The notes: generated by a model from the sequence alone, not told the origin. Positions 7,305 through 14,979 are shown, numbered from the stretch's first letter. The stretch is 21,516 bases of DNA from MHLP01 sp043736515 (GCA_043736515.1 JAYTCK010000044.1:1-21516); one strand, 5' to 3'. Made by a program: numbers and translations.

Positions 7305-8075
7305 TTAGCGGTAGCCGCCATCAACCATAACATCCTGACCGTTGATATAAGAACCACCACTCCCTGCGATAAACGCCACCACTGCTGCAACTTCGAATGG
7401 TTCGGCGAAACGGCCACTCCAGATCTTTTGTATTTCTTTCGCGTATTCGTCCAGAGGAAGCGTGTCGTTCATCTTGGTTTTGATCCATCCCGGAGCGACA
7501 CCATTTATCCGCTGTCCTACTTCCGCGTAGTGCTCCGCTAAGATTCTCATCATGTGCCGCTGTGCCGCTTTTGATGCATCGTAGTGTGCGGAGATAGACG
7601 AGTGAGAATTGATCCCGTTGGTAGAGGTGATGAGCACAATTGAACCGCTCATTTTCTTTGCTTTCATCCGCTCTGCGATTGCGCGGGTTGAAATAAAGCA
7701 CCCGAACACATTCACCTCAAAGACTTCCCGCCATTCAAGAATAGTCTGCTCTTCAAGAGGTGTGTTTGGGGAAATACCAATGGTGTTGACCGCAATGGAG
7801 ATCTCTTCCCCGTTCGCAAGTACCGCATCATCAAGAAACTTCTTAAACGCTACTTCATCGGACTGATCAATTGGAGCGGAATATACTTTTACTCCGAGCG
7901 GTGTGAGTTCGACAGCAAGATCATCCGCAGCCTTTTTGTTGCGGTTGTATGTCACTGTCACCTTGCGCACGCCGTTTGCAACAAGTGCGCGCACGACTTC
8001 CGAGCCGATACCGCCCGAACCGCCAAGTACGAGCGCATGACCCTCGACTTTTAAAATGTACTTTGATGTATCCAT
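7305..8075 (-). CDS. short-chain dehydrogenase/reductase (SDR family, FabG-like)
   Basis: 256 aa, the usual length for classical SDR enzymes. The Rossmann loop GGSGGIG (18-24) binds NAD(P), and NRNKK after beta-2 suggests NADP preference. Catalytic residues are N122 (VNVFG), S151 (LITSTNG), Y165 and K169 (YDASK). VAPGWIKT (193-200) and the C-terminal INGQDVMVDGGYR are also typical. It oxidises or reduces an alcohol/ketone pair; a FabG-like acyl carrier protein substrate is possible but not shown. The start is secure: AAAGGAG lies 5 nt before ATG 8075 and a promoter lies just upstream. It is monocistronic, with its own terminator. Confidence 0.93.
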   Translation of the reverse strand: MDTSKYILKVEGHALVLGGSGGIGSEVVRALVANGVRKVTVTYNRNKKAADDLAVELTPLGVKVYSAPIDQSDEVAFKKFLDDAVLANGEEISIAVNTIGISPNTPLEEQTILEWREVFEVNVFGCFISTRAIAERMKAKKMSGSIVLITSTNGINSHSSISAHYDASKAAQRHMMRILAEHYAEVGQRINGVAPGWIKTKMNDTLPLDEYAKEIQKIWSGRFAEPFEVAAVVAFIAGSGGSYINGQDVMVDGGYR

Positions 8076-8099
8076 AATGACTCCTTTGTTACTAAAGAA

Positions 8100-8127
8100 A
8101 TAATACCATATTTATATTTTTTAGCAA
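8100..8127 (-). promoter_or_regulatory. promoter of the dehydrogenase gene
   Basis: TTGCTA (8127-8122), a 16-nt A/T-rich spacer and TATTAT (8105-8100) on the minus strand, about 25 nt before ATG 8075. Confidence 0.55.
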
Positions 8128-8150
8128 GCTCTGCTCCGACTGTGAAAATG

Positions 8151-8771
8151 TTATTTCATACTGAATAACTCCTCTTCAGGAAAGCGGGTTTTTGCTTTGG
8201 TGGGGTCTTCTGTGCGATAGCCGAGTGTAACATATGCAACAGAGTTCATGTGTGGCGGGAGGCGGAGCAGTACATCGATATCCTCGGTCTTAAATCCCTC
8301 CATCGGGCAAGAATCGATCTTGAGCTCGGCACATGCCGCGAGTCCGAAACCCATCGCGAGATATGTCTGACGAGCTGCCCACTCCGAAAGGTCTTTGCCG
8401 CTTCGTGTCCCCATCATTTTTTTCATGCGCGACTCAATAAGCGTTCGCTTCTCCTCATCAAGCTCATGCTTGGGATCCGACATGGTGATATATGCACCGA
8501 TGCGTTCGTACACATCGCTCCGTACGCAGAAGATAAGGAGATGAGACGCATCGGTCACCTGGGCTTGTCCTCCTGATGACTCTTTTATCTTGCTGCGCAG
8601 AGAGGGGTCGGTGATTACATACACATGAAAGGGCTGAAGTCCTGCCGATGTGGGGGCCATGCGAATCGCCTTAAGGATGAGGGCGAGATCTGCATCAGAA
8701 ACCTTCTTGTTCCTATCAAAGGATTTGGTGGCAAACCTCCAATCGAGCTGTGTGAGAAATGATGTAAGCAT
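8151..8771 (-). CDS. nitroreductase family NAD(P)H:FMN oxidoreductase (NfsB-like)
   Basis: 206 aa. The N-terminal WRFATKSFDRNKKVSD (11-26) and RMAPTSAGLQPFHVYVI (37-53) are the family's FMN-binding segments, with the conserved R-x-A-T-K-x-F and the Ser/Gln/Pro turn. DSCPMEGF near residue 153 and YVTLGYR near the C-terminus complete the fold. These enzymes are dimeric flavoproteins that reduce nitroaromatics, quinones or flavins with NAD(P)H; the physiological substrate here is unknown. The gene has no Shine-Dalgarno sequence, and its -10 box ends 7 nt before ATG 8771, implying a leaderless message. It lies upstream of the dehydrogenase on the same strand, but that gene has its own promoter. 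Confidence 0.92.
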   Translation of the reverse strand: MLTSFLTQLDWRFATKSFDRNKKVSDADLALILKAIRMAPTSAGLQPFHVYVITDPSLRSKIKESSGGQAQVTDASHLLIFCVRSDVYERIGAYITMSDPKHELDEEKRTLIESRMKKMMGTRSGKDLSEWAARQTYLAMGFGLAACAELKIDSCPMEGFKTEDIDVLLRLPPHMNSVAYVTLGYRTEDPTKAKTRFPEEELFSMK

Positions 8772-8778
8772 AGCTCAT

Positions 8779-8784
8779 ATAGTA
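8779..8784 (-). promoter_or_regulatory. -10 box of the nitroreductase gene (leaderless start)
   Basis: TACTAT on the minus strand ends 7 nt before ATG 8771, placing the transcript start at or next to the start codon. Confidence 0.45.
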
Positions 8785-8841
8785 AACGATTATTAGGTAT
8801 TGTACATGTCATTCTTCACTACCCCAAACATCATTTTTAAC

Positions 8842-8850
8842 TGGTACTAT
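8842..8850 (+). promoter_or_regulatory. extended -10 box of the DUF3298-like gene (leaderless start)
   Basis: TGG followed by TACTAT (8845-8850), then 6 nt, then ATG 8857. The transcript should begin at the start codon. Confidence 0.5.
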
Positions 8851-8856
8851 GAAGTT

Positions 8857-9705
8857 ATGAATTACCGTGTCCAATTATTCCTGGGATTTCTCGCTGTCGT
8901 TTCTCTCGCCAGTGGTGTGTTTTGGTTGCTGAATCGGGAAGAGAGGAAAGCAGAGCCAATCTCACCTATCCAAGAATCGACTTTAGAAAATGAACTTATT
9001 GAAGTACCTGTACTCACGAACACAGAAAAGTCTCTCTCTGATCAGGAGCTAAAATTCACCATTGATGTCCACTACCCCACTGTGCTCCTCCTTCAAAATC
9101 CTCTTTACGCCAAAGAAACGAATGATGTCATTTTGGGATTTGTCGATACAGTCATCAACGAGTTTATAAGCAGTGTGGGTGAAGCCACAGAGATACGTGA
9201 GAGCGAGGAGTACACGAGCGACCTCACCATGCGTTTCACTCCCCTCCTTCTTTCACCCACAATTATTTCCATTCGTTTTGATGTTTCGGAGTATCATGCG
9301 GGGGCTGCTCACCCAAATAACTATGCACGAGTACTCAATTACCATTTCAAAAAACATCAGGTGCTTTCCACTGCTCAACTTTTTGCATCATCAACTCAAG
9401 CATTTCCGTTTCTTTCAGCATATACGCGGAGTGCGCTTCAGAACACCTTTTCGGATATGAGCGAAGAAGAATTTGTGCTTCAGGTATTCCCCGGCACGGA
9501 TCTCAAGCCAGAAAATTGGGAAGCGGTGGGCATCACAAAAAATGGACTTACCGTAATCTTCAACCCGTATCAAGTTGCGCCGTATGCACGTGGTATACCT
9601 CAAATAAAAATTTCCCTTGGTGATCTTGAAGATATAATTTCAAGCGAGATTGCTGAGGCGATTCGCATGGCGAGTGAAAACATCTTAGAAGCAAAACCAC
9701 TCTGA
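8857..9705 (+). CDS. membrane-anchored DUF3298/RsiV-like protein
   Basis: 282 aa. An N-terminal membrane helix (about 6-25) is followed by an extracytoplasmic domain with the pattern of the DUF3298/DUF4163 family (RsiV, PdaC C-terminal region): FDVSEYHAGAAHPNNY (compare Y-x-G-G-A-H-P), LNYHFKKHQVLSTAQLF (compare nyd..tGk.l.l.dLF) and FNPYQVAPYARGIPQI (compare F.pYeiapyA.G...i). In Bacillus RsiV this domain binds lysozyme and controls a sigma factor; other members sit in peptidoglycan deacetylases. No sigma factor is adjacent here, so the role is open. Start 8857 is chosen because it sets the helix at the N-terminus and fits the leaderless promoter; the frame is open to TTG 8800. Confidence 0.82.
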   Translation: MNYRVQLFLGFLAVVSLASGVFWLLNREERKAEPISPIQESTLENELIEVPVLTNTEKSLSDQELKFTIDVHYPTVLLLQNPLYAKETNDVILGFVDTVINEFISSVGEATEIRESEEYTSDLTMRFTPLLLSPTIISIRFDVSEYHAGAAHPNNYARVLNYHFKKHQVLSTAQLFASSTQAFPFLSAYTRSALQNTFSDMSEEEFVLQVFPGTDLKPENWEAVGITKNGLTVIFNPYQVAPYARGIPQIKISLGDLEDIISSEIAEAIRMASENILEAKPL

Positions 9706-9736
9706 TTATGAACGTTTAATGAACAGCGCAACATTC

Positions 9737-9765
9737 TTGACAATTAAGCAAGACTAGATTAGACT
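9737..9765 (+). promoter_or_regulatory. strong sigma-70 promoter
   Basis: A perfect TTGACA (9737-9742), a 17-nt spacer and TAGACT (9760-9765). The predicted start near 9772 lies only about 16 nt before the terminator hairpin at 9788. Confidence 0.62.
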
Positions 9766-9787
9766 GTTAAAAGATTTCACAGCACAG

Positions 9788-9820
9788 GAGCAGCTTAAAA
9801 AGCCGGCTCTTTTTTGTTTT
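9788..9820 (+). terminator. intrinsic terminator or attenuator ahead of the LysM gene
   Basis: A nested hairpin: outer GAGC (9788-9791) with GCTC (9806-9809), inner GCTT with AAGC, loop AAA, followed by TTTTTTGTTTTT. It could end the upstream DUF3298 transcript. Because a consensus promoter lies between that gene and this hairpin, it could also attenuate the LysM operon or end a short RNA of about 45 nt. Confidence 0.6.
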
Positions 9821-9866
9821 TGTACGTTGACATACTTATAGCACCACTATTCAAAGGGAGTGATTC

Positions 9867-10670
9867 ATGAAGGTATTTCTGAATATTTTCCTAGCGCTTA
9901 TGGCGCTACTTTGTGGCACAGCGCAAGCAAACGCAATCGACTCATCGACTCGAAGCGAAGTAAACTATGCGGTGAAAAAAGGAGATACGCTCACCGCGAT
10001 CGCAGTGAAGTTTTCCGGCAACACCGTACGTGATATTGCAAAGAAGAATGCTATTGCTAATCCCAACCTCATTCACCCTGGAATGGTCCTCCGTGTAACG
10101 CAAACGACCTCGATTCAAACACAGGCAGCAGTGATTCGCAAGCAAGTGAACATCGAACAACATACGAACGTACGTATGCACGGCAGAGCTGTGCGGATGG
10201 CCAAATGCGACATAGCACCTATTGTTTCTCGCCTGAAGTACCCCACGTCCGTCGGGGAGCAGTTTAGCAAAATGTTAACCGTACAAGCTGATGCCAAAAA
10301 GGCATTTCCTTGGGGCGGCGCTGTTGTAGACAATGGGGTTGTGTATCAGTTACTTCTTGAAGATCGTTGTGTGGCGAGCAAAACTGTCGACCCACTCCAG
10401 AATGTTTTACCAAAAATTGCACAAACACATGTTCCTCGCACTGATGACAACACCGCGGCACTGACACCGCGGCAAATAGTTGAAAAAATTGCGACAACAC
10501 ATACTGTTCAGGCAAAGCCGGGTGAGTTGACCGACACTGAGTTAGCAGAATTTCTTGTACGTATCAGAACTGAGCTACAAGAGATTATGGGGAAAGACGA
10601 AGATGTCACTCCCCTTGTTCTACCGTTAGCGCACGCAATACTAGGAGGAAACCGCACAGCAACAAGATGA
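9867..10670 (+). CDS. secreted LysM-domain protein
   Basis: 267 aa. The signal peptide (1-23) has a K-V-F hydrophobic core and cleavage site AQANA. A single LysM domain follows (34-77): YAVKKGDTLTAIAVKFSGN, then DIAKKN, NPNLIHPGMVLRV. LysM binds N-acetylglucosamine in peptidoglycan or chitin. The remaining 190 residues are not recognised; they contain two cysteines (MAKCDIAPI, LEDRCVASK) that could form a disulfide, and two predicted helices near the C-terminus (LTDTELAEFLVRIRTELQEIMG). The start is secure: AAAGGGAGTG precedes ATG by 4-5 nt. It is the first gene of an operon with the secreted protein starting 49 nt downstream. Confidence 0.88.
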   Translation: MKVFLNIFLALMALLCGTAQANAIDSSTRSEVNYAVKKGDTLTAIAVKFSGNTVRDIAKKNAIANPNLIHPGMVLRVTQTTSIQTQAAVIRKQVNIEQHTNVRMHGRAVRMAKCDIAPIVSRLKYPTSVGEQFSKMLTVQADAKKAFPWGGAVVDNGVVYQLLLEDRCVASKTVDPLQNVLPKIAQTHVPRTDDNTAALTPRQIVEKIATTHTVQAKPGELTDTELAEFLVRIRTELQEIMGKDEDVTPLVLPLAHAILGGNRTATR

Positions 10671-10719
10671 CCACCAGAAACATCTTTCACACAACAACCA
10701 GACAAAAGGAGTTCTCAAT

Positions 10720-11865
10720 ATGAAGCATATCGTCATGACCGCACTCTTGGCATTTACAGCAAGTGGCGCATTCGCAACAGGACAGCACCTTCCTCCTCCC
10801 CCGCCATCAGCACCGCCAATTGTTGTACCCATAACTGGGACAAGCAACAGCTCCGCCGATGCGGTCGCGCAAGCCGCAGCTATGGCTGCCGCTCAAGCAG
10901 CGGCACAGGCGGCTGCAAACGCAACCGCCATTCAAAAGCAGAACCAGAACCAGAATCTGAGTGGTTCAGCAAGCGGGGTCGCAGTCACCAATGGTGGCGA
11001 TGCCACCACAAAAGGTGGCAGTGCGAACCAGCACATCAATGGATCGGCGGGCAATAACCGTCTCACCACCGGCGACTCATCTGCAACGTCGAGGTCCGGC
11101 GTCAGTAATTCTGGGAACTCACCGTCTAGTTCGCAAGGAGGAGCGGCAACCGCAACTGGTAACGGTGCAGGAAACGTGACGACGCTCTCCGAGACCACCA
11201 CGTACGAAGCTTCCAAATTTCCTCCGCAGCTTCCTGCTGTCTTCCTTACAATGTCAGCACCATGTATGGGCAGTGCGGGAGGTGGAGCCGGACAAGGGGT
11301 GACCGTGATTAACCTCGCCTTCACGTATTCCGATTCGGAATGCAAGGAAATTAGGCGCGTTACAACACTTGCCGGCGCACTCTGGGGTATGAACATGAGA
11401 TACTCAGCATTTACCGTGCTGTGTACATTTCCGAAGTTTAGGGAAAATATCCCAACCTGCTCGCAACCATTCCCGCTCGATGACCCCAAACAACTTTGGG
11501 GCTATAACCCCATAGTAGTGGTGGACCACGGGGCTGAAAAAGCTCGCGCAGAAAGAGCGGAAGCGGAGCTTGCAAGATTGAGGCAGCCGACGACTCCGCT
11601 TCTCGCCGGTATCACCAAAGCCGATCTCGATGAGCTCAAGGCTTCACTTGGGGCGGCGGCAACTGTTCGCGTAGAGGTCCCCACTGACAAAGTGGAGAAG
11701 AAACGTGTGAGCTGCAAAGTAGAAGAATTCACTGATGCGGCAGGTCAAAAAGTCAAAATGTGCCGTGGTCCAAGCGGTAGCTATGACGTCACGACCGTGA
11801 CTCGCGATAGAGCGGTAGGTACTGCAACGAGCAGTGCCGTGCAAGCTACTGAAGCAAAAAAATAA
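10720..11865 (+). CDS. secreted low-complexity protein with a phage-like cysteine domain
   Basis: 381 aa. The signal peptide ends near residue 19 (GAFA). A proline run (24-33), an alanine-rich helix (about 46-70), QNQNQN and a Gly/Ser/Asn/Thr-rich stretch to about 160 look fibrous or disordered. A cysteine domain follows (about 180-275): PCMGSAGGGAGQG, SDSECKEI, LAGALWGMNM, AFTVLC and PTCSQ. This resembles a C-M-G-S ... C ... L-x-x-M-G ... A-x-x-x-x-C pattern that I recall from hypothetical proteins of proteobacterial phages. A short coiled coil (AEKARAERAEAELARLRQ) and a further Cys pair (VSCKVEE, MCRGPSG) end the protein. AAAGGAG precedes ATG by 8 nt. Function is unknown; it may be a surface or appendage component. 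Confidence 0.82.
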   Translation: MKHIVMTALLAFTASGAFATGQHLPPPPPSAPPIVVPITGTSNSSADAVAQAAAMAAAQAAAQAAANATAIQKQNQNQNLSGSASGVAVTNGGDATTKGGSANQHINGSAGNNRLTTGDSSATSRSGVSNSGNSPSSSQGGAATATGNGAGNVTTLSETTTYEASKFPPQLPAVFLTMSAPCMGSAGGGAGQGVTVINLAFTYSDSECKEIRRVTTLAGALWGMNMRYSAFTVLCTFPKFRENIPTCSQPFPLDDPKQLWGYNPIVVVDHGAEKARAERAEAELARLRQPTTPLLAGITKADLDELKASLGAAATVRVEVPTDKVEKKRVSCKVEEFTDAAGQKVKMCRGPSGSYDVTTVTRDRAVGTATSSAVQATEAKK

Positions 11866-11889
11866 ACTGTATTGTTCTTTGTGTATTTA

Positions 11890-11917
11890 CACACCCCGAG
11901 CTTCGGGGTGTTTTTTA
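11890..11917. terminator. intrinsic terminator of the LysM operon, probably bidirectional
   Basis: ACACCCCGA / TCGGGGTGT pair perfectly around GCT (11891-11899 with 11903-11911), followed by TTTTTATT. It sits between the convergent genes ending at 11865 and 11924. Confidence 0.9.
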
Positions 11918-11923
11918 TTCTCA

Positions 11924-12787
11924 CTAATTGCTGAAGACCGATGTGAGGTCAGGCTCGCAAAAAATAGCTTCGTCGCCGATGACATCTGCAAGATAGCTCT
12001 TCGCCTCCGCAAAGCTGCCAATCGCATCAATAAGCCCTACCTGTTTTGCTTGTCTCCCGAGCATTGTTGACCCGTCGGCAATTTTCTTCACCTCCTCGGG
12101 GGTGAGGCGGCGCGCACTCGCAACCGCAGCAATAAATTCATCGAGAATAGCGGCAATATCACGCTCGAGAAGTTTCTTTTCTTCGGGGGTGACGGGGCGA
12201 TTTGGAGTGCCTAAGTTTTTAAATACCCCGGAAGCAAATTCATTTATTGCGATTCCCTCATTTTTATTCTTTACCGATTCATCAGGAAATTCAACAACAA
12301 CGCCAATACTGCCGATGTCTGAGCTTGGGGAGGCAATAATATGATCTGCTCCAGTTGCAGCCCAGTACGCAGCTGATGTACCCGCACTACGAATGACCGC
12401 GACTGTTGGTTTCGTCATGCGCAGAAGCTGATTGGCCACCTCTTCACCTGCAACAGGTAGTCCTCCAAGCGAATCAATATCAAGCACAATTGCTGCAATC
12501 GTTTCATCGGCCTCATCATCCTCTAATGCGCGCACTAATGCTCCAGAGTCTGTCGAGTCGCCCGTAGTTCCGTACGTGAGCAGCGTGCCATAGACCGTGC
12601 GCACCGAAACATTACAGGAACTTTTTTGATTCCACTCTGTGGCAACAGCAAAAAAAATAATAAAAACGGTGAGACCGGATACAACGGCAATGGTCCTCAC
12701 AAACGCACCGGCAAAAATTCCCGTGTAGCGCCGTGCTCTACCTTTTTCTTGAGTTGGTTTTACTAGGTTTGGATCAACAGGTTCCAT
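11924..12787 (-). CDS. sppA: signal peptide peptidase SppA (peptidase family S49)
   Basis: 287 aa, the short single-domain form found in Gram-positive bacteria. A membrane helix (about 28-50) anchors the catalytic domain outside the membrane. VLDIDSLGG (101-109) is the oxyanion-side motif. The nucleophile is probably S138 in RSAGTSAAYWAA, aligned with the Ser of A-S-G-G-Y-Y in typical SppA; here the two glycines are alanines. ASPSSDIGSIGV (152-163) is the conserved structural motif. The general-base lysine is probably K190 in SGVFKNLGTPNRPVT. SppA degrades signal peptides left in the membrane. ATG 12787 is chosen because a TATACT box ends 6 nt before it; the frame is open to TTG 12802. Confidence 0.92.
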   Translation of the reverse strand: MEPVDPNLVKPTQEKGRARRYTGIFAGAFVRTIAVVSGLTVFIIFFAVATEWNQKSSCNVSVRTVYGTLLTYGTTGDSTDSGALVRALEDDEADETIAAIVLDIDSLGGLPVAGEEVANQLLRMTKPTVAVIRSAGTSAAYWAATGADHIIASPSSDIGSIGVVVEFPDESVKNKNEGIAINEFASGVFKNLGTPNRPVTPEEKKLLERDIAAILDEFIAAVASARRLTPEEVKKIADGSTMLGRQAKQVGLIDAIGSFAEAKSYLADVIGDEAIFCEPDLTSVFSN

Positions 12788-12793
12788 GTAACA

Positions 12794-12799
12794 AGTATA
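12794..12799 (-). promoter_or_regulatory. -10 box of sppA (leaderless start)
   Basis: TATACT on the minus strand, then 6 nt, then ATG 12787. No convincing -35 was found. Confidence 0.5.
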
Positions 12800-12819
12800 C
12801 AAAAAAAATTACCAAGAAC

Positions 12820-12894
12820 CTATCTCAGCAGCATGAGACAGTAGGTAAACGCCACGGACGTTGCAAGTAGAAGTACGCAGATGAGGACGGCCAT
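12820..12894 (-). CDS. possible 24-residue membrane peptide
   Basis: A short frame upstream of sppA on the same strand encodes an almost wholly hydrophobic peptide (MAVLICVLLLATSVAFTYCL, then MLLR). It would form one membrane helix. No ribosome binding site or -10 box fits its start, and its stop lies 32 nt before sppA. It may be chance; it is listed because of its strongly membrane-like composition. Confidence 0.2.
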   Translation of the reverse strand: MAVLICVLLLATSVAFTYCLMLLR

Positions 12895-12917
12895 ACCGTA
12901 CGCTTCAAAGCACGCTG

Positions 12918-12946
12918 TTGACTTCGACGTCGGCTCGAGATATGCT
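12918..12946 (+). promoter_or_regulatory. promoter of the CDF transporter gene
   Basis: TTGACT (12918-12923), a 17-nt spacer and TATGCT (12941-12946). The predicted start near 12953 gives a leader of about 24 nt without a Shine-Dalgarno sequence. An AATAAT at 12963-12968, 8 nt before the ATG, is a second possible -10. Confidence 0.55.
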
Positions 12947-12976
12947 TAAAAAAACAACTGCGAATAATTCTCATCT

Positions 12977-13669
12977 ATGACGGAACACACAGGACACGAC
13001 CATCATCACCCACACGGAGAAAAGGAGCGGGGTGCGTACATGTCTATCTATCTCAAGGCATGGCTTATCACCTTTGTTATTGCGGGACTCGAGCTCACGG
13101 GATCGATCGTTTCCGGAAGTTTTGCGCTGCTCGCTGATGTCTCGCACGTGTTTACTGATACGATCATCGGCGTTGCTCCGATTTCCGTCGAATTTTTTCG
13201 GCACCGCACCCGACTCACCGCCGAGCGCATAGAGCAGATAGGCGGATTTTTTGTAGCGGCACTACTCCTCTTTATAGGCTTTCATGTGCTCGAGGAAGCA
13301 TCAGAACATCTTGCAAGTGGGGAGAATCGCGATGTCGAGGGCATGCTTATGTTCATATTTGCCACACTCGCCGCGCTGGGAAATTATGTCCAGCATCGAC
13401 TTCTTTCTCGCGTCTCACCGATGCATCGACACTCCGCGCATTCGGGATTTCATTTTCATATTTTGACGGACCTTGTAAAAAATCTCATTCTCCCGATTTT
13501 GGCACTGGTCATATTTTTTGGAGGGTCCCCTGCTATTGATGCCTGGGCTGGGTATGCGATCGGCTGGCTCATCATCATCCGTGCGCTTGTGCTCACGCTT
13601 GAGAGTATCTTTGGGAAAAAAGTTTTTGAGCGGATGCGCCACTATTTCCCCGGCTCCACCGCAGGATGA
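12977..13669 (+). CDS. CDF-family divalent metal transporter (zinc efflux type)
   Basis: 230 aa. A histidine-rich N-terminus (HDHHHPHGEKE) is followed by membrane segments and the family's two metal-site motifs: LLADVSHVFTD in helix 2 (H57, D61) and FHFHILTD in helix 5 (H161, D165). A His-Asp pair in both helices is characteristic of zinc-selecting members. SGSFALLADVSH is the CDF signature. These proteins exchange cytosolic Zn or related ions for protons. The C-terminal cytoplasmic metallochaperone-like domain (about 80 residues) is absent: the protein ends 20 residues after the last membrane helix. The stop is genuine, followed by non-homologous sequence, so it is a naturally short CDF or an old truncation. 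Confidence 0.9.
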   Translation: MTEHTGHDHHHPHGEKERGAYMSIYLKAWLITFVIAGLELTGSIVSGSFALLADVSHVFTDTIIGVAPISVEFFRHRTRLTAERIEQIGGFFVAALLLFIGFHVLEEASEHLASGENRDVEGMLMFIFATLAALGNYVQHRLLSRVSPMHRHSAHSGFHFHILTDLVKNLILPILALVIFFGGSPAIDAWAGYAIGWLIIIRALVLTLESIFGKKVFERMRHYFPGSTAG

Positions 13670-13695
13670 GTACCGGCTACGCGCCTCGGCAACAT

Positions 13696-13812
13696 TTATG
13701 TGCGAAATGAGACAAAAAGATAGACCGCTATGAAAATAATTGCGACGGGGATGTATACATACCCAATCCACCGCATCACTTTCCACAAATCTTCTTTAGG
13801 TGGTGTGTCCAT
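13696..13812 (-). CDS. 38-residue membrane peptide overlapping the malic enzyme gene
   Basis: ATG 13812 lies inside the last codons of the malic enzyme gene in another frame, overlapping it by 17 nt. The product has a polar, charged start (MDTPPKEDLWKVMRW) and one membrane helix (IGYVYIPVAIIFIAVYLFV) ending SFRT. This architecture, short charged N-terminus plus a single helix, is typical of real small membrane proteins. The overlap suggests coupled translation on the malic enzyme mRNA. It is unrelated to malic enzyme in sequence, and the function is unknown. It is convergent with the CDF gene, 26 nt away. Confidence 0.52.
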   Translation of the reverse strand: MDTPPKEDLWKVMRWIGYVYIPVAIIFIAVYLFVSFRT

Positions 13813-14971
13813 ATTTTTTCCAAGCACCCGCAACCGCATCTGCGACCGCCTTGACCACGCGTTTATCAAACGGCTTGGGGATGATACATGTCGGGGAAAG
13901 CTCTTTTCTTGTAACGAGCTTTGCCAAACTATGGGCTGCGGCGAGTTTCATCTCCTCGGTGATTGTTGTCGCACCCGAGTGAAGTGCTCCCTTAAATATG
14001 CCGGGAAATGCAAGTACGTTATTGATCTGATTGGGATAATCGCTTCGTCCAGTACCCAGCACTGCAATCTTGGTTTTCTTTGCTATATCATATGCGATCT
14101 CGGGGTTTGGATTCGCCAGTGCAAATACAATAGGCCGCTCTGCCATCAATTCGACCAATTCAGCTTTGAGGACATTGGCCGCTGACACCCCGATAAACAC
14201 ATCGGCTCCAGGAAGCGCAACAGCGAGATCTCCCTCGCGGCCCTTGCGATTGGTTTCGAGCGCAAGTTCTTGTTTGTACCCGCGCAATCCCCCGCGATCA
14301 GGGTGAAGTATGCCTTTGCTGTCGAGGATGACAATGTTGCCACGTAGTGCTCCTGCCTTAAGCAACATGCGGTAAATAGCGACAGCGGCTGCACCTGCGC
14401 CATTAATGACAATACGAACTGTCCTCAGGTCTTTTTTTGTAACACGAAGCGCGTTCAGCAGGGCTGCGAGTACAACAATTGCCGTGCCGTGCTGATCATC
14501 ATGAAAAACAGGTATATCGAGCTCTTGCTTTAAGCGTTCTTCAATTTCAAAACAGCGCGGTGCGGCAATGTCCTCGAGGTTAATCCCGCCGAAAGTAGGA
14601 GCGACGGCCTTAACTGCGGCGATTATTTCTTCCGTGTCCTGTGTGTTCAGAACGAGAGGAATAGCGTCCACTCCCGCAAACTCTTTAAAGAGTGCGCACT
14701 TCCCCTCCATTACCGGTAGCGCAGCCTCGGGACCAAGATTACCAAGTCCAAGAATTGCCGAGCCATCAGAGACTACCGCAACCGTGCGCCCTTTCATTGT
14801 GAGCGAGCGGGCAAGGTGCTTGTCTTTTGCGATCGCAAGACACACCGCAGCAACGCCTGGGGTGTATGCAATAGAAAGATCGTCTCTGGTGTGAAGTGGC
14901 AGCTTTGAGTGCACCTCAAGCTTACCTTGATGCTTTTTATGTGCCGCCAGTGATCGCTTATCATAATTCAT
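13796..14971 (-). CDS. malic enzyme, NAD(P)-dependent, short bacterial form
   Basis: 391 aa, typical of the short form without a phosphotransacetylase domain. It decarboxylates malate to pyruvate with NAD(P) and a divalent metal. Motifs in order: YTPGVA (36-41, catalytic Tyr), SDGSAILGLGNLG (68-80), MEGK with K91 as general base, metal ligands E133-D134 (INLEDI) and D158/D159 (FHDDQHGTA), Rossmann loop GAGAAA (191-196), and ANPNPE and NNVLAFPGIF near the C-terminus. D217 in ILDSKG at the end of beta-2 favours NAD over NADP. ATG 14971 is preferred because homology starts there and an extended -10 ends 8 nt upstream. In a reduced genome it links C4 acids to pyruvate. Confidence 0.94.
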   Translation of the reverse strand: MNYDKRSLAAHKKHQGKLEVHSKLPLHTRDDLSIAYTPGVAAVCLAIAKDKHLARSLTMKGRTVAVVSDGSAILGLGNLGPEAALPVMEGKCALFKEFAGVDAIPLVLNTQDTEEIIAAVKAVAPTFGGINLEDIAAPRCFEIEERLKQELDIPVFHDDQHGTAIVVLAALLNALRVTKKDLRTVRIVINGAGAAAVAIYRMLLKAGALRGNIVILDSKGILHPDRGGLRGYKQELALETNRKGREGDLAVALPGADVFIGVSAANVLKAELVELMAERPIVFALANPNPEIAYDIAKKTKIAVLGTGRSDYPNQINNVLAFPGIFKGALHSGATTITEEMKLAAAHSLAKLVTRKELSPTCIIPKPFDKRVVKAVADAVAGAWKKYGHTT

Positions 14972-14979
14972 AAAAAAAC

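Noticed and set aside
7120..7417. N-terminal extension of the SET protein (open to 7417)
   Set aside because: The extension crosses the terminator and 3' end of the dehydrogenase gene. SET homology begins only after ATG 7177.
13730..14185. 151-codon plus-strand frame over the malic enzyme 3' end
   Set aside because: It is the shadow of a strongly conserved enzyme on the other strand. No domain or start signal was seen.
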